From: Patescibacteria group bacterium
GTDB taxonomy: Bacteria > Patescibacteriota > Minisyncoccia > Phycocordibacterales > PALSA-1337
Reading direction: 5' to 3'
Length of the DNA stretch: 39,376 nucleotides
Assembly: GCA_028865615.1 (NCBI GenBank)
Contig: JAGWJT010000003.1
Coordinates: 1 to 39,376, forward strand
Position numbers and translations under genes: made by a program. Positions 17,007 through 25,332 of the stretch are shown here, piece after piece. Each line of letters starts with the position of its first letter. Position 1 is the first letter of the stretch. The notes beneath the pieces were generated by a model. That model saw nothing but the letters and a program-made list of their open reading frames with translations. It was not told the origin of the DNA and ran no database searches.

Positions 17007-17684
17007 ATGAAGACATACGAAGTAGAGATAAAGAGCCTGCTCGGCTCAAAAGAAAATGCCGATAAACTCAAGACCGCTATCTCCGGCGCGTATCCGTCCA
17101 TGAAGCTCGTGTCCAAAGGCAAACAACTGAACCACTATTTCAATGTCCCTGCCGATCTGGTCGCGTTGGAAAAGGCTCTGAAGCCATTGGTACCGGCCGG
17201 CCGGGAGAACGAATTTGCTAACGCTATCAGCCACAGCAAAAAAGTGTCATTGCGAACGCGTCAAACTGACACAGAGGTTTTGTTAGTCATGAAGATATCC
17301 GTCGGCGATGGCACAAGCTCTAACGGCGTCACTAGGGTCGAGTTTGAATTCCCGGTGAGTATGAGTTTGCAGGCACTCGATCGTATATTGTTAGATTCAT
17401 GCTGTACCTACCAGGCCAAATGGTCCCGTGAAAGGGAAGAGTACGCGGACGAAGGCATGCATGTGTGCATAGACAAGAACGCAGGCTACGGTTATCTGGC
17501 GGAATTCGAGAAAGTCACGACAGACGAGGCTTCTCTGGCGGCAGTCAGGCAGGAATTGTTGGGCGCAATGAAAAAGCTTGGTTTTGCAGAATTGCCGCAG
17601 GATCGACTGGAGAGGATGTTCGCCCATTACAATGCCCACTGGCCGGAATATTATGGGACTGACAGGACTTTTGTAGTAGAATAG
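17007..17684 (+). CDS. CYTH-like (class IV adenylate cyclase/thiamine-triphosphatase superfamily) protein
   Basis: YEVEIKSLL start and VSLRTRQTDTEVLLVMK pattern plus YLAEFEKV are CYTH-like. Confidence 0.65.
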   Translation: MKTYEVEIKSLLGSKENADKLKTAISGAYPSMKLVSKGKQLNHYFNVPADLVALEKALKPLVPAGRENEFANAISHSKKVSLRTRQTDTEVLLVMKISVGDGTSSNGVTRVEFEFPVSMSLQALDRILLDSCCTYQAKWSREREEYADEGMHVCIDKNAGYGYLAEFEKVTTDEASLAAVRQELLGAMKKLGFAELPQDRLERMFAHYNAHWPEYYGTDRTFVVE

Positions 17685-17694
17685 AGAGACCAAC

Positions 17695-18273
17695 ATGTAT
17701 CTATCAGATAGAGATATCAAAAAGGCCGTCGATAAGGGTGACATAGTCATCCAAGGTTTTGAGGAAGAACGTCTCCAGCCGGCAAGCTACGATATCCTGC
17801 TCGGTAATAAATTCATCGTACACAATACCGAGTCGACTATGGCCATAGATCCGGTCAAGAAGATCTTTCCGGAGACCAAGGAGTTGATCGTGCCAGACAC
17901 CGGCTTGTTCGTTCTCCATCCGGGCATAAGCATCCTCGGTACATCCGTCGACTATTTCGGTTCCGACAAATATCTCATCCACCTTTCTGGCAAGAGCAGT
18001 TTGGCTAGGTTGGGTCTCATTATCCACAATACCGCAGGCATCATCAATCCGGGCCACTTCCTGAATATAACTTTTGAATTGGCCAACCTGAACCATATAC
18101 CGATCATACTTCGTCCGGGCATGCGTATCGGACAGATCCTATTCTCAGAATTGACTAGCCGGCCGGCCAAAGACTACAAGACCACCGGCAGGTATCACAA
18201 TCGAGATTGGCAGCACTTTGTGGATCCAAAGGAAGAAGAGGTCAAAACGGCATCCAAGAGCAAAAAAAGATAA
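17695..18273 (+). CDS. dcd: dCTP deaminase
   Basis: LSDRDIKKAVDKGDIVIQGFEEERLQPASYDILLGNKF, HLSGKSSLARLGLIIHNTAGIINPGH. Confidence 0.93.
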   Translation: MYLSDRDIKKAVDKGDIVIQGFEEERLQPASYDILLGNKFIVHNTESTMAIDPVKKIFPETKELIVPDTGLFVLHPGISILGTSVDYFGSDKYLIHLSGKSSLARLGLIIHNTAGIINPGHFLNITFELANLNHIPIILRPGMRIGQILFSELTSRPAKDYKTTGRYHNRDWQHFVDPKEEEVKTASKSKKR

Positions 18274-18287
18274 TCCAATCCGCTAAA

Positions 18288-19292
18288 ATGCAATCGTCGC
18301 AAAACAACAGACATCCCGAGTATCAATATCTAGATCTTCTTCGGGATATTCTTGACAATGGCACGGTCAAGCATGACCACAATACTGGTATGGGCCTGAC
18401 AAGCGTCTTCGGCAGGCAAATGAGATTCGACTTGTCCAAAGGATTTCCGCTGCTTACGACCAAGAAGGTGCCATGGAACAGCATCATAAGCGAGCTGGCT
18501 TGGTTCATCACGGGTCAGACCAACATCAAGTTCCTAGTCGATCACAAGACGCCCATCTGGAACGATTATCCCTACAAGATTTACAAGAAGAAGGCGGACA
18601 AAGGGGGGTTGCCACAGCTTTCTCTGGAGGAATTTGTCGAGAAGATCAAGACCGACTATGATTTTGCCAAGGCTCACGGCGAACTGCCGCATATATACGG
18701 AGAACAATGGCGCGCCTGGCCAGCGGCCGATGGCAGGAAGATAGACCAGCTGGCTTGGATAGTGGATACCCTGAAGAATTTTCCGGAGAGGAAGCATGCC
18801 GTTCTGTCAGCCTGGAATCCGCAATTCCTATACGCCATGGCGAGGCCCGGCGAAGCTCTTTCATTCCCGCTCTGCCATATCCTTTTCCATTTCAATGTGT
18901 CAGGGAACAAGCTATCGTGCATGCTCTACCAGCGCTCCTGCGATACTTTCCTGGGAGTGCCGTTCAACATAGCCAGTTATTCGGCGCTCACTATGATCAT
19001 AGCCAAGATCGCCGGATATGAACCGGGCGAATTTATACACAACTTGGGCGACGTGCATATCTATCATGATCATTTGGAGCAAGTGAAAGAGCAGCTTACG
19101 CGCGAGCCGAGGCCTTTCCCGAGACTGGTATTGAGCGATCAGGTCAAAGACTTGGACTCATTCAGGCCGGAGATGGCGACCATAGAAGGCTACGATCCGC
19201 ACCCGCCGCTCAAAGCCAAGATGACCGTGGCGGGAGGGTTTGACGAGAAGGATCGCAAAGATTCAGGCCGGTCATGCGTAGTGCCGAAGTGA
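18288..19292 (+). CDS. thyA: thymidylate synthase
   Basis: EYQYLDLLRDILDNG, GLTSVFGRQMRFDL, LSCMLYQRSCDTFLGVPFNIASYSALT, HNLGDVHIYHDH; ORF-track start 18207 overlaps dcd, ATG 18288 preferred. Confidence 0.95.
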   Translation: MQSSQNNRHPEYQYLDLLRDILDNGTVKHDHNTGMGLTSVFGRQMRFDLSKGFPLLTTKKVPWNSIISELAWFITGQTNIKFLVDHKTPIWNDYPYKIYKKKADKGGLPQLSLEEFVEKIKTDYDFAKAHGELPHIYGEQWRAWPAADGRKIDQLAWIVDTLKNFPERKHAVLSAWNPQFLYAMARPGEALSFPLCHILFHFNVSGNKLSCMLYQRSCDTFLGVPFNIASYSALTMIIAKIAGYEPGEFIHNLGDVHIYHDHLEQVKEQLTREPRPFPRLVLSDQVKDLDSFRPEMATIEGYDPHPPLKAKMTVAGGFDEKDRKDSGRSCVVPK

Positions 19293-19329
19293 TAGGAGAA
19301 ATGCGTGAGCGGGGGCACTCTCTATATCA

Positions 19330-19355
19330 TGCCACTCTCATGCATGAGAGTGGCA
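19330..19355. repeat. 26 bp perfect palindrome between convergent thyA and toxin gene
   Basis: TGCCACTCTCATG|CATGAGAGTGGCA. Confidence 0.9.
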
Positions 19356-19358
19356 CAG

Positions 19359-19637
19359 TCATTGATAGATGTCGTGATCGCCGACGGAAAGGAGAGACAC
19401 CGTACTCTTTCCAAGATATTCAAATATGATCCGACATCTGTAATTTACTGAAAATGCCCACTGATCATAGAGCTTTCCGTGGAGTTTGTGAACTTTAAGT
19501 GCTTTATGGTTCGATCGACTGCCAAAAAGCAAGATCTTTTCTCTGATCTCATCCTGCAGATCTTTTGGCAGGTCTCGATATTTTCGTACAAATCTGGATG
19601 CATATGTGACCTTGATGATATCATCGCTCATCGCCAT
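19359..19637 (-). CDS. type II toxin, RelE/ParE superfamily mRNA interferase-like
   Basis: VTYASRFVRKYRDLPKDLQDEIREKILLF...HKLHGKLYDQWAFSVNYRCRIIFEYLGKSTVSLLSVGDHDIY. Confidence 0.85.
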   Translation of the reverse strand: MAMSDDIIKVTYASRFVRKYRDLPKDLQDEIREKILLFGSRSNHKALKVHKLHGKLYDQWAFSVNYRCRIIFEYLGKSTVSLLSVGDHDIYQ

Positions 19638-19858
19638 GGCTTGAATTGCTTGGCTAACTTGTCAAGATCGCCTTCCAAGTACTTTCCTTCGCGAACTTCT
19701 CGCGAGGCCTTGAGGACTTCCTCTATGGCTTGGTTCTCGCGATATTTCATGAGGGCGCGACGGACGACGTCGGCTTTGTTGGCCGCTTCGCCGCTCTTGA
19801 CCATGTCGTTGATAAATTCCTCCAGGACTGCCGGGAGGGGAACAGATATAGTGCTCAT
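19628..19858 (-). CDS. type II antitoxin, ribbon-helix-helix (ParD/CopG-like)
   Basis: Overlaps and precedes the RelE-like gene; ISVPLPAVLEEFINDMVKSGEAANKADVVRRALMKYREN. Confidence 0.8.
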   Translation of the reverse strand: MSTISVPLPAVLEEFINDMVKSGEAANKADVVRRALMKYRENQAIEEVLKASREVREGKYLEGDLDKLAKQFKPWR

Positions 19859-20060
19859 TGGTTTGGTTAGTTATATGATAATGTAATATGATGATATCAT
19901 ACGACGGCTGGTGATGTAAAGCGTCGATGCTGGAACCGTTAATGCGAGAATGATGCGAGAGTAGATGTAGTGGTGGTTGTCCGAAATGTCGTTTTGAACG
20001 ATGTGAATGTGGTTTCACCGTTGCGGCCAACTCAATGGTAAGGGCCTGATAATCTGTTCT

Positions 20061-20100
20061 GTCTCACCGGTCTGCTCTCTCATGAGCGGGCCTTTTTTGT
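20061..20100 (+). terminator. intrinsic terminator upstream of tmk
   Basis: GGTCTGCTC-tctcat-GAGCGGGCC hairpin (two wobble pairs) followed by TTTTTT. Confidence 0.6.
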
Positions 20101-20113
20101 TACAATCATCTCC

Positions 20114-20755
20114 ATGAATAGTCTACGACCAAAATTCATAGCTATTGAAGGCGGTGAAGGTTCTGGAAAGACAACTTTGATGGCGGCTTTGAAGGAAGAA
20201 TTTGACGATGAAGCTTTCTACACCCGAGAGCCCGGCGGGTCGCCGTATGCGGAACTCATACGGGAAGCGGCCATCAAGAATCCATTGGCCAAGACGGCAC
20301 CTGCAGAGACGACTCTATGTCTCATGTTCGCCGCGCGGTTCGACAATGTGGTCAATGCGGTCAAGTCGGCTCTAGAGCGCGGATTGCTGGTCATTGCGGA
20401 CAGGTTCGACGGCTCTTCCTATGCCTACAACGTGGCGGCGCAATCCGACTACGCTCTGGAAGATATATTCTGGAAATTGCGCGAGCGGCTCACTATTGTT
20501 CCGGACGCTTACATCTTCTTAGATGTTGCCCCGGAAGAAGGCCTGCGCCGGGTCAATGCCAGGAATCAGTCTCTGATCAAAGGGCAGTACGATCATTTCG
20601 ACGACCGCGAGCTCGGTTTCCACCGCAAAGTCCGTGAAGGCTACCTCAAATTTTTGCAAAAAGTGCCGCACATCGTCATAGACGGCAACAAGCCGCTCGA
20701 AGAGGTCAAAAATGCCTTTTTGGAGGCTGTGCATAAGTCGGTTGACATAAAGTAA
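20114..20755 (+). CDS. tmk: thymidylate kinase
   Basis: FIAIEGGEGSGKTTLMAAL Walker A, REPGGSPYAELIRE, VIADRFDGSSYAYN, PDAYIFLDVAPEEGLRRV. Confidence 0.94.
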   Translation: MNSLRPKFIAIEGGEGSGKTTLMAALKEEFDDEAFYTREPGGSPYAELIREAAIKNPLAKTAPAETTLCLMFAARFDNVVNAVKSALERGLLVIADRFDGSSYAYNVAAQSDYALEDIFWKLRERLTIVPDAYIFLDVAPEEGLRRVNARNQSLIKGQYDHFDDRELGFHRKVREGYLKFLQKVPHIVIDGNKPLEEVKNAFLEAVHKSVDIK

Positions 20756-20769
20756 AGCGGGTGTAGTAT
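20742..20769 (+). promoter_or_regulatory. sigma70-type promoter overlapping the 3' end of tmk
   Basis: TTGACA (20742-20747), 16 nt spacer, TAGTAT (20764-20769). Confidence 0.6.
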
Positions 20770-20775
20770 TGTCTC

Positions 20776-21215
20776 CGAAGCGCCGTTTCAACTATTCCTC
20801 GGCGCACGTTCATTGAATCCGCGAAAATTAGCATTAAGCATGGCCTTGATAAGCTAAGTTAGTCGCCGCCCTCCCAGGCGCCATCTGGGAAACAAAGGAC
20901 GAAAATATCCAATCGTCCCGGTGCATAAGGTCGCATCGAACTGCCGCACGCTTTGGCTATCCCATATTGTTTAAAATGCCATCAGGCTAATTCTGGGAAT
21001 GTGCCGCATGTGCGTCAATAGAGTCAGTCGGCCCCAGCGCCAAATGAGCCGGTGAAGCTTCCGTTCACCACATCTCGTGAGATCGATCGGTCCCCCGGCT
21101 CCAATTTGCCAGCTGATCCCTTTGGTGGATTCGCCTGCCATCATAGGTTCATCTGGTTCCTCCCCGCCCGTCACAGCAACTTTTTGGGTTTGTTGCTGTG
21201 GCGGGCATGTTTTTT
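20776..21215 (+). ncRNA. candidate structured noncoding RNA (~440 nt), class unknown
   Basis: No convincing ORF; own promoter and strong terminator; hairpins GCGCCG/CGGCGC, TCCCAG/CTGGGA, GGACGA/TCGTCC, and GAGCCGG/CCGGCTC. Confidence 0.5.
21166..21215 (+). terminator. strong intrinsic terminator
   Basis: GCCCGTCACAGCAAC/GTTGCTGTGGCGGGC 15 bp stem (one G-U) then a T6 run. Confidence 0.85.
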
Positions 21216-21548
21216 CTCATGGTATTTGCCAGCTCATGCCGGCATTTTTTGTTTATAAATGTGCCGATAGCCGGGTGGAACACGTGCTATGTAATTCATA
21301 GGTGTCGAAAAAAGTTGGAATCCGGCTAAAAATGAGGGATTCCAGGATTTTTCGACACCCCCGTTTTGGGGTAATGTATCACGTCGGCCCGACGCCTGTT
21401 GTTTCTCAACTTTGGCCATCAATGATACAATCGTTCTATGCTTATGAATTCTACAAGGCGGACATGGTCCAGCTACGTCTAGGCGACGCTTGTTGTGGCC
21501 AGTCGTTTTCGATCCGACTGCTTTAATTCAAGCTAATAAAATACTCCA

Positions 21549-22802
21549 ATGAAAGACCCGCAAATAAAGAAACTGATAGAGGCCGAGAAGAAGCGTCAGA
21601 AGAAGGTCGTGAACCTGATCGCTTCGGAGAATTATGTTTCCAAAGACGTGCTCGAAGCGCTAGGCTCCGAGCTCACCAACAAATACGCCGAGGGATATCC
21701 GGGCCGGCGCTATTACGGCGGCAATGACATCATGGACAAAGTAGAGAGCCTGTGCCAGGAAAGGGCATTGGCGCTCTTCGGTTTGCCGGCCCATGAATGG
21801 CACGTCAACGTCCAGCCTTTGTCCGGTTCGCCCGCCAACATGGCCGTCTACACGGCCCTGCTGTCCAATCCATCAAAGGCACCGACCGATTCCGGCTCCA
21901 CACCCTACAACCCTGCATCCCTACAACCATCCAAGATCATGGCCATGTCTCTCGACCACGGCGGCCATCTCACCCACGGCCACAAAGTCTCGGCTACGGG
22001 CAAATTCTGGCAGCAGGTCCCCTACGGTATCGACCCCGTGACTGAGACTCTCAACTACGATCAGCTCCGCGAAACGGCCATGAAGGAGAAGCCTGCCATC
22101 CTGGTCACGGGGTACACGGCGTACCCGCGCGTCATAGATTGGGCGCGCATGAAAGAAGTGGCCGAAGCCGGCGGCGCTCTACTCATGGTGGACATGTCTC
22201 ATATCGCCGGTTTGGTGGCGGGGGGAGCTTACCCGTCGCCTTTTCCGTATGCGGACATAGTCACTACCACTACTCACAAGACTTTGCGAGGGCCGCGCGC
22301 GGCGCTCATATTCGTGCGACGCGATATGCGCGAGCTGGACAAGAAGATAGACAAGGCCGTTTTCCCGGGCTTACAAGGCGGTCCTCACATGAATGCCATA
22401 GCAGGCGTAGCCGTGGCTCTGCGCGAGGCCGCTACGCCGGCTTTCCGTCGCTATGCCGCTCAAGTAGTCAAGAATGCAAAGACTTTGGCCGGAGAGCTCC
22501 GCGATCGCGGTTGGAGGCTCATATCGGGAGGTACGGATTCGCATCTCATCCTGGTCGACACTTGGATGAGCGACGTGGTCAACGAAAAGGGCGCCGGCGG
22601 CGTGCCCGGCCGCGTAGCTAGCGAGCGTCTGGAAAAGGCGGGCATCATAGTGAACAAGAATGCCATACCTTTCGATTCTAGGCCGCCTGCTGATCCGAGC
22701 GGCATCAGACTTGGTACTGCCGCCGAAACCACTCGCGGCAAGAAAGAGGCTGACATGAAGAAGATCGCAAAGAGGATCGATGAAGTTCTGCGCAAGAAGT
22801 GA
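21549..22802 (+). CDS. glyA: serine hydroxymethyltransferase
   Basis: NLIASENYVSKDVLEALGSELTNKYAEGYPGRRYYGG, VTTTTHKTLRGPRAALIF. Confidence 0.96.
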   Translation: MKDPQIKKLIEAEKKRQKKVVNLIASENYVSKDVLEALGSELTNKYAEGYPGRRYYGGNDIMDKVESLCQERALALFGLPAHEWHVNVQPLSGSPANMAVYTALLSNPSKAPTDSGSTPYNPASLQPSKIMAMSLDHGGHLTHGHKVSATGKFWQQVPYGIDPVTETLNYDQLRETAMKEKPAILVTGYTAYPRVIDWARMKEVAEAGGALLMVDMSHIAGLVAGGAYPSPFPYADIVTTTTHKTLRGPRAALIFVRRDMRELDKKIDKAVFPGLQGGPHMNAIAGVAVALREAATPAFRRYAAQVVKNAKTLAGELRDRGWRLISGGTDSHLILVDTWMSDVVNEKGAGGVPGRVASERLEKAGIIVNKNAIPFDSRPPADPSGIRLGTAAETTRGKKEADMKKIAKRIDEVLRKK

Positions 22803-22807
22803 TCGCC

Positions 22808-22936
22808 GTAAGGGAAAGGGACATGCTCCCTCGGAAGCGTTCGGAGCTCTGCAGAGCTCCTCACTCGGTTCTCGGCGATTTTCCTGCTGGAAAATCGCCT
22901 GCGAGTGTTCCTCGAGAGCATGTTCCTTTCCCTTGC
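22808..22936. repeat. palindromic element between glyA and argS (same family as the folD insertion)
   Basis: Outer arms AAGGGAAAGGGACATGCTC (22810-22828)/GAGCATGTTCCTTTCCCTT (22916-22934, one G-T); inner palindrome GGAGCTCTGCAGAGCTCC (22843-22860); hairpin GGCGATTTTCC-TGCT-GGAAAATCGCC (22874-22899). Confidence 0.9.
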
Positions 22937-22964
22937 TTATCAGATATCTGCTACAATATTTGCC

Positions 22965-24704
22965 ATGAAAGAACAACTGTTGAAGATTCTAGTTCGTGCG
23001 GTAGCATGGCTTGATGTTGAGCCATCTTCTGTTCATCTAGATTATCCTGAAGATCCGGCTCACGGTGATTTATCGACCAATGTGGCAATGGCGAACGCCA
23101 AGGCCCTGAATATCTCGCCGCGCGCTTTGGCCGAGAAGATCGTGGCGGAATTCGAAAAAGCCGCGCCGGATTTTGTGGCCAAAGTCGAGATTGCCGGGCC
23201 CGGTTTCATCAATTTCACCTTGAAGGACGAGGCTATAGCAAGAGCGGTTGTGAGATTTTCTGATGCAGCCAAACCGGAACCCGCCACCGCCGCGCCAAAA
23301 GTGATGGTCGAGTACACGGATCCGAATATATGCAAAGTCTTCCACGTAGGCCACTTGATGGCCAATGCCATAGGCGAATCGTTATCCAGGCTGATTGAAT
23401 TTTCCGGCAACGAAGTGATCAGAGCTTGTTATCCCAGCGACGTAGGCTTAAATGTGGCCAAAACCGTCGCAGCCATATTGAAATCGGATAAGGCCGATAT
23501 GCCGGCTGAATCCGCGGAACCGCGCAAAAAGGCCGAATATCTCGGTAAAATGTACGTGGTCGGCACAAAGATGTACGATGAAAGCGACGACCTGAAATCG
23601 TTCGTTATCGAGACGAACAAGAAGATATTCGCACGATCAGACAAGGAAGTGTCGGATCTCTATGACACATGCAGAAAGTGGAGCTTGGAATATTTCGAGC
23701 TCATATATGCGCGCCTCGGCACGAAGTTCAATGTGACCATATACGAAAGCGATGTGGCTGAACCGGGCATGAAGATCGTTCGCCAATTCTTGGGTAAAGG
23801 CGTTTTTTCGGAAAGCGACGGCGCCGTAGTCTTCAAAGGCGAGGATCATGGTTTGCATACCCGAGTATTTATCACTTCGCAAGGTTTGCCTACGTACGAA
23901 TCGAAAGAAGTTGGCCTGAATGTAAAGAAATTCCAGCTTTACCCGGATCTGGCCGAATCCATAGTGGTTACAGCCAATGAGCAGGACGATTATTTCAAAG
24001 TGTTGCTCAAAGCCATGTTTCTGGTCAGGCCTGATATAGCCGGCAAGACGAAGCATTTGAGCCATGGCCTGTTGAGATCCGTTGCGGGCAAGATGTCATC
24101 CAGGACCGGACAGGTTATGGCGGCGGAGACTCTGATAGACGAGATCAAGGATATGGTAAAAGAAAAAATTCAAAGCTCAAAGCTCAAAGCTCAAAATTCT
24201 AATCAAGAACGTGATTTTTCCGGCCATGATTTAGAAGAGATCGCCGACCAGGTAGCCATCGCCGCCATCAAATACACTATTCTCCGCCAGGGCATAGGCG
24301 GCGACGTCATATTCGACAGCGCCAAGTCCATATCGTTCGAGGGCGATTCGGGGCCGTATCTGCAATATTCGGCGGTCAGGGCGAAGTCGGTATTGGAAAA
24401 GTCAAAAGTCAAAAATCAAAAGTCAAAAGTTGAGACATATCCTGAAAAAGTGGGTATTTTGGAGAGACTCATTATCAGATTCCCGGATATTGTAGAACGA
24501 GCTAGGACAGAGTATGCGCCGCAGGTTGTGGCCGGCTACCTGATTTCGTTGGCGTCCGCTTTCAATAGTTTCTATGCGGGCAATACCATCGTGGACGAAA
24601 AAGAGCCGCTGTCGCCGTATCGCGTCGCTCTCACCCGCGCATTCCGGGATGTCATGACCGAAGGGTTGTGGCTTTTGGGCATCGAAGTGCCAAGGAAGAT
24701 GTAA
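22965..24704 (+). CDS. argS: arginyl-tRNA synthetase
   Basis: VEYTDPNICKVFHVGHLMANAIGESLSRLIEFSGNEVIR, KMSSRTGQVM; ATG at 22965 preferred over ORF-track 22905, which lies in the palindromic element. Confidence 0.93.
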   Translation: MKEQLLKILVRAVAWLDVEPSSVHLDYPEDPAHGDLSTNVAMANAKALNISPRALAEKIVAEFEKAAPDFVAKVEIAGPGFINFTLKDEAIARAVVRFSDAAKPEPATAAPKVMVEYTDPNICKVFHVGHLMANAIGESLSRLIEFSGNEVIRACYPSDVGLNVAKTVAAILKSDKADMPAESAEPRKKAEYLGKMYVVGTKMYDESDDLKSFVIETNKKIFARSDKEVSDLYDTCRKWSLEYFELIYARLGTKFNVTIYESDVAEPGMKIVRQFLGKGVFSESDGAVVFKGEDHGLHTRVFITSQGLPTYESKEVGLNVKKFQLYPDLAESIVVTANEQDDYFKVLLKAMFLVRPDIAGKTKHLSHGLLRSVAGKMSSRTGQVMAAETLIDEIKDMVKEKIQSSKLKAQNSNQERDFSGHDLEEIADQVAIAAIKYTILRQGIGGDVIFDSAKSISFEGDSGPYLQYSAVRAKSVLEKSKVKNQKSKVETYPEKVGILERLIIRFPDIVERARTEYAPQVVAGYLISLASAFNSFYAGNTIVDEKEPLSPYRVALTRAFRDVMTEGLWLLGIEVPRKM

Positions 24705-24742
24705 TTGACAAATTTAATACCTTTGTTAGTATAACGGTATTA
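24705..24742 (+). promoter_or_regulatory. TA-operon promoter with operator-like inverted repeat
   Basis: TTGACA at 24705; TAATACC (24715-24721)/GGTATTA (24736-24742) inverted repeat overlapping the spacer/-10 region. Confidence 0.5.
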
Positions 24743-24766
24743 GTCGTCATATAATGCATTATTGTT

Positions 24767-25039
24767 ATGGACACCACTTTAACCATCAAAACTAACGGTA
24801 CTTTACGTCAAGAAGCCAAGAAAATGGCCGAAGAATTAGGTCTAACTCTGACTGCCGTGGTCAACGCATATCTGCGTCAATTCGTCCGTGAGCGTAAATT
24901 TTCAGTTTCCGCCACATCGACTCCTACCAAACGTAGTCTAGCTCTCTGGGAACGGATCAGTCGTGATATGGACAAAGGCATGGATTCATCGGGACCATTT
25001 TCTCAAGCTTCTGATCTGATCGCCCACCTCAAAATATAA
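24767..25039 (+). CDS. type II antitoxin, RelB/DinJ family
   Basis: TTLTIKTNGTLRQEAKKMAEELGLTLTAVVNAYLRQFVRERKFSV. Confidence 0.85.
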   Translation: MDTTLTIKTNGTLRQEAKKMAEELGLTLTAVVNAYLRQFVRERKFSVSATSTPTKRSLALWERISRDMDKGMDSSGPFSQASDLIAHLKI

Positions 25040-25308
25040 TGTCCATGCTAGTCGTCTCTAGCCGCAATTTCAGTAAGGCGGCGGCTAGACTGCCGTCCAA
25101 GGTTAAAGCCGTGCTCAAAAATAGGTTGGAGATGTTCATGTCGGATCCGTATGCCTCAGTCCTCAACAACCATCGTTTGCATGGGTCTATGCGACACTAC
25201 AGGAGCATCAATATCACCGGAGATTATCGTCTGATATATGAAGAATATGATGATGTGACTATACGTTTGATAGATATCGGGACTCACGGGCGCATTTATG
25301 GAAAGTGA
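25039..25308 (+). CDS. type II toxin, YafQ/RelE-like
   Basis: Overlaps antitoxin stop; FSKAAARLPSKVKAVLKNRLEMF...HRLHGSMRHYRSINITGDYRLIYEEYDDVTIRLIDIGTHGRIY. Confidence 0.85.
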   Translation: MSMLVVSSRNFSKAAARLPSKVKAVLKNRLEMFMSDPYASVLNNHRLHGSMRHYRSINITGDYRLIYEEYDDVTIRLIDIGTHGRIYGK

Positions 25309-25332
25309 TAGAAAATGCTAGAATAGCTCATT

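Noticed and set aside
20000-20060. tRNA-like string GCGGCCAACTCAATGGTAAGGGCCTGATAATCTG with a CTGATAA anticodon-loop look (tRNA-Ile GAT)
   Set aside because: Anticodon and D stems do not pair and there is no T-arm; not a tRNA gene.
20776-21160. tmRNA or RNase P RNA as firm call for the tmk-glyA intergenic RNA
   Set aside because: Only a short tmRNA-like string; lacks tRNA-like domain, ALAA tag and RNase P core motifs. Left as unknown class pending an Rfam scan.
22905-22964. 20-residue N-terminal extension of ArgRS in the ORF track
   Set aside because: Begins within the palindromic element arm; TACAAT at 22952 and ATG at 22965 fit the leaderless pattern.
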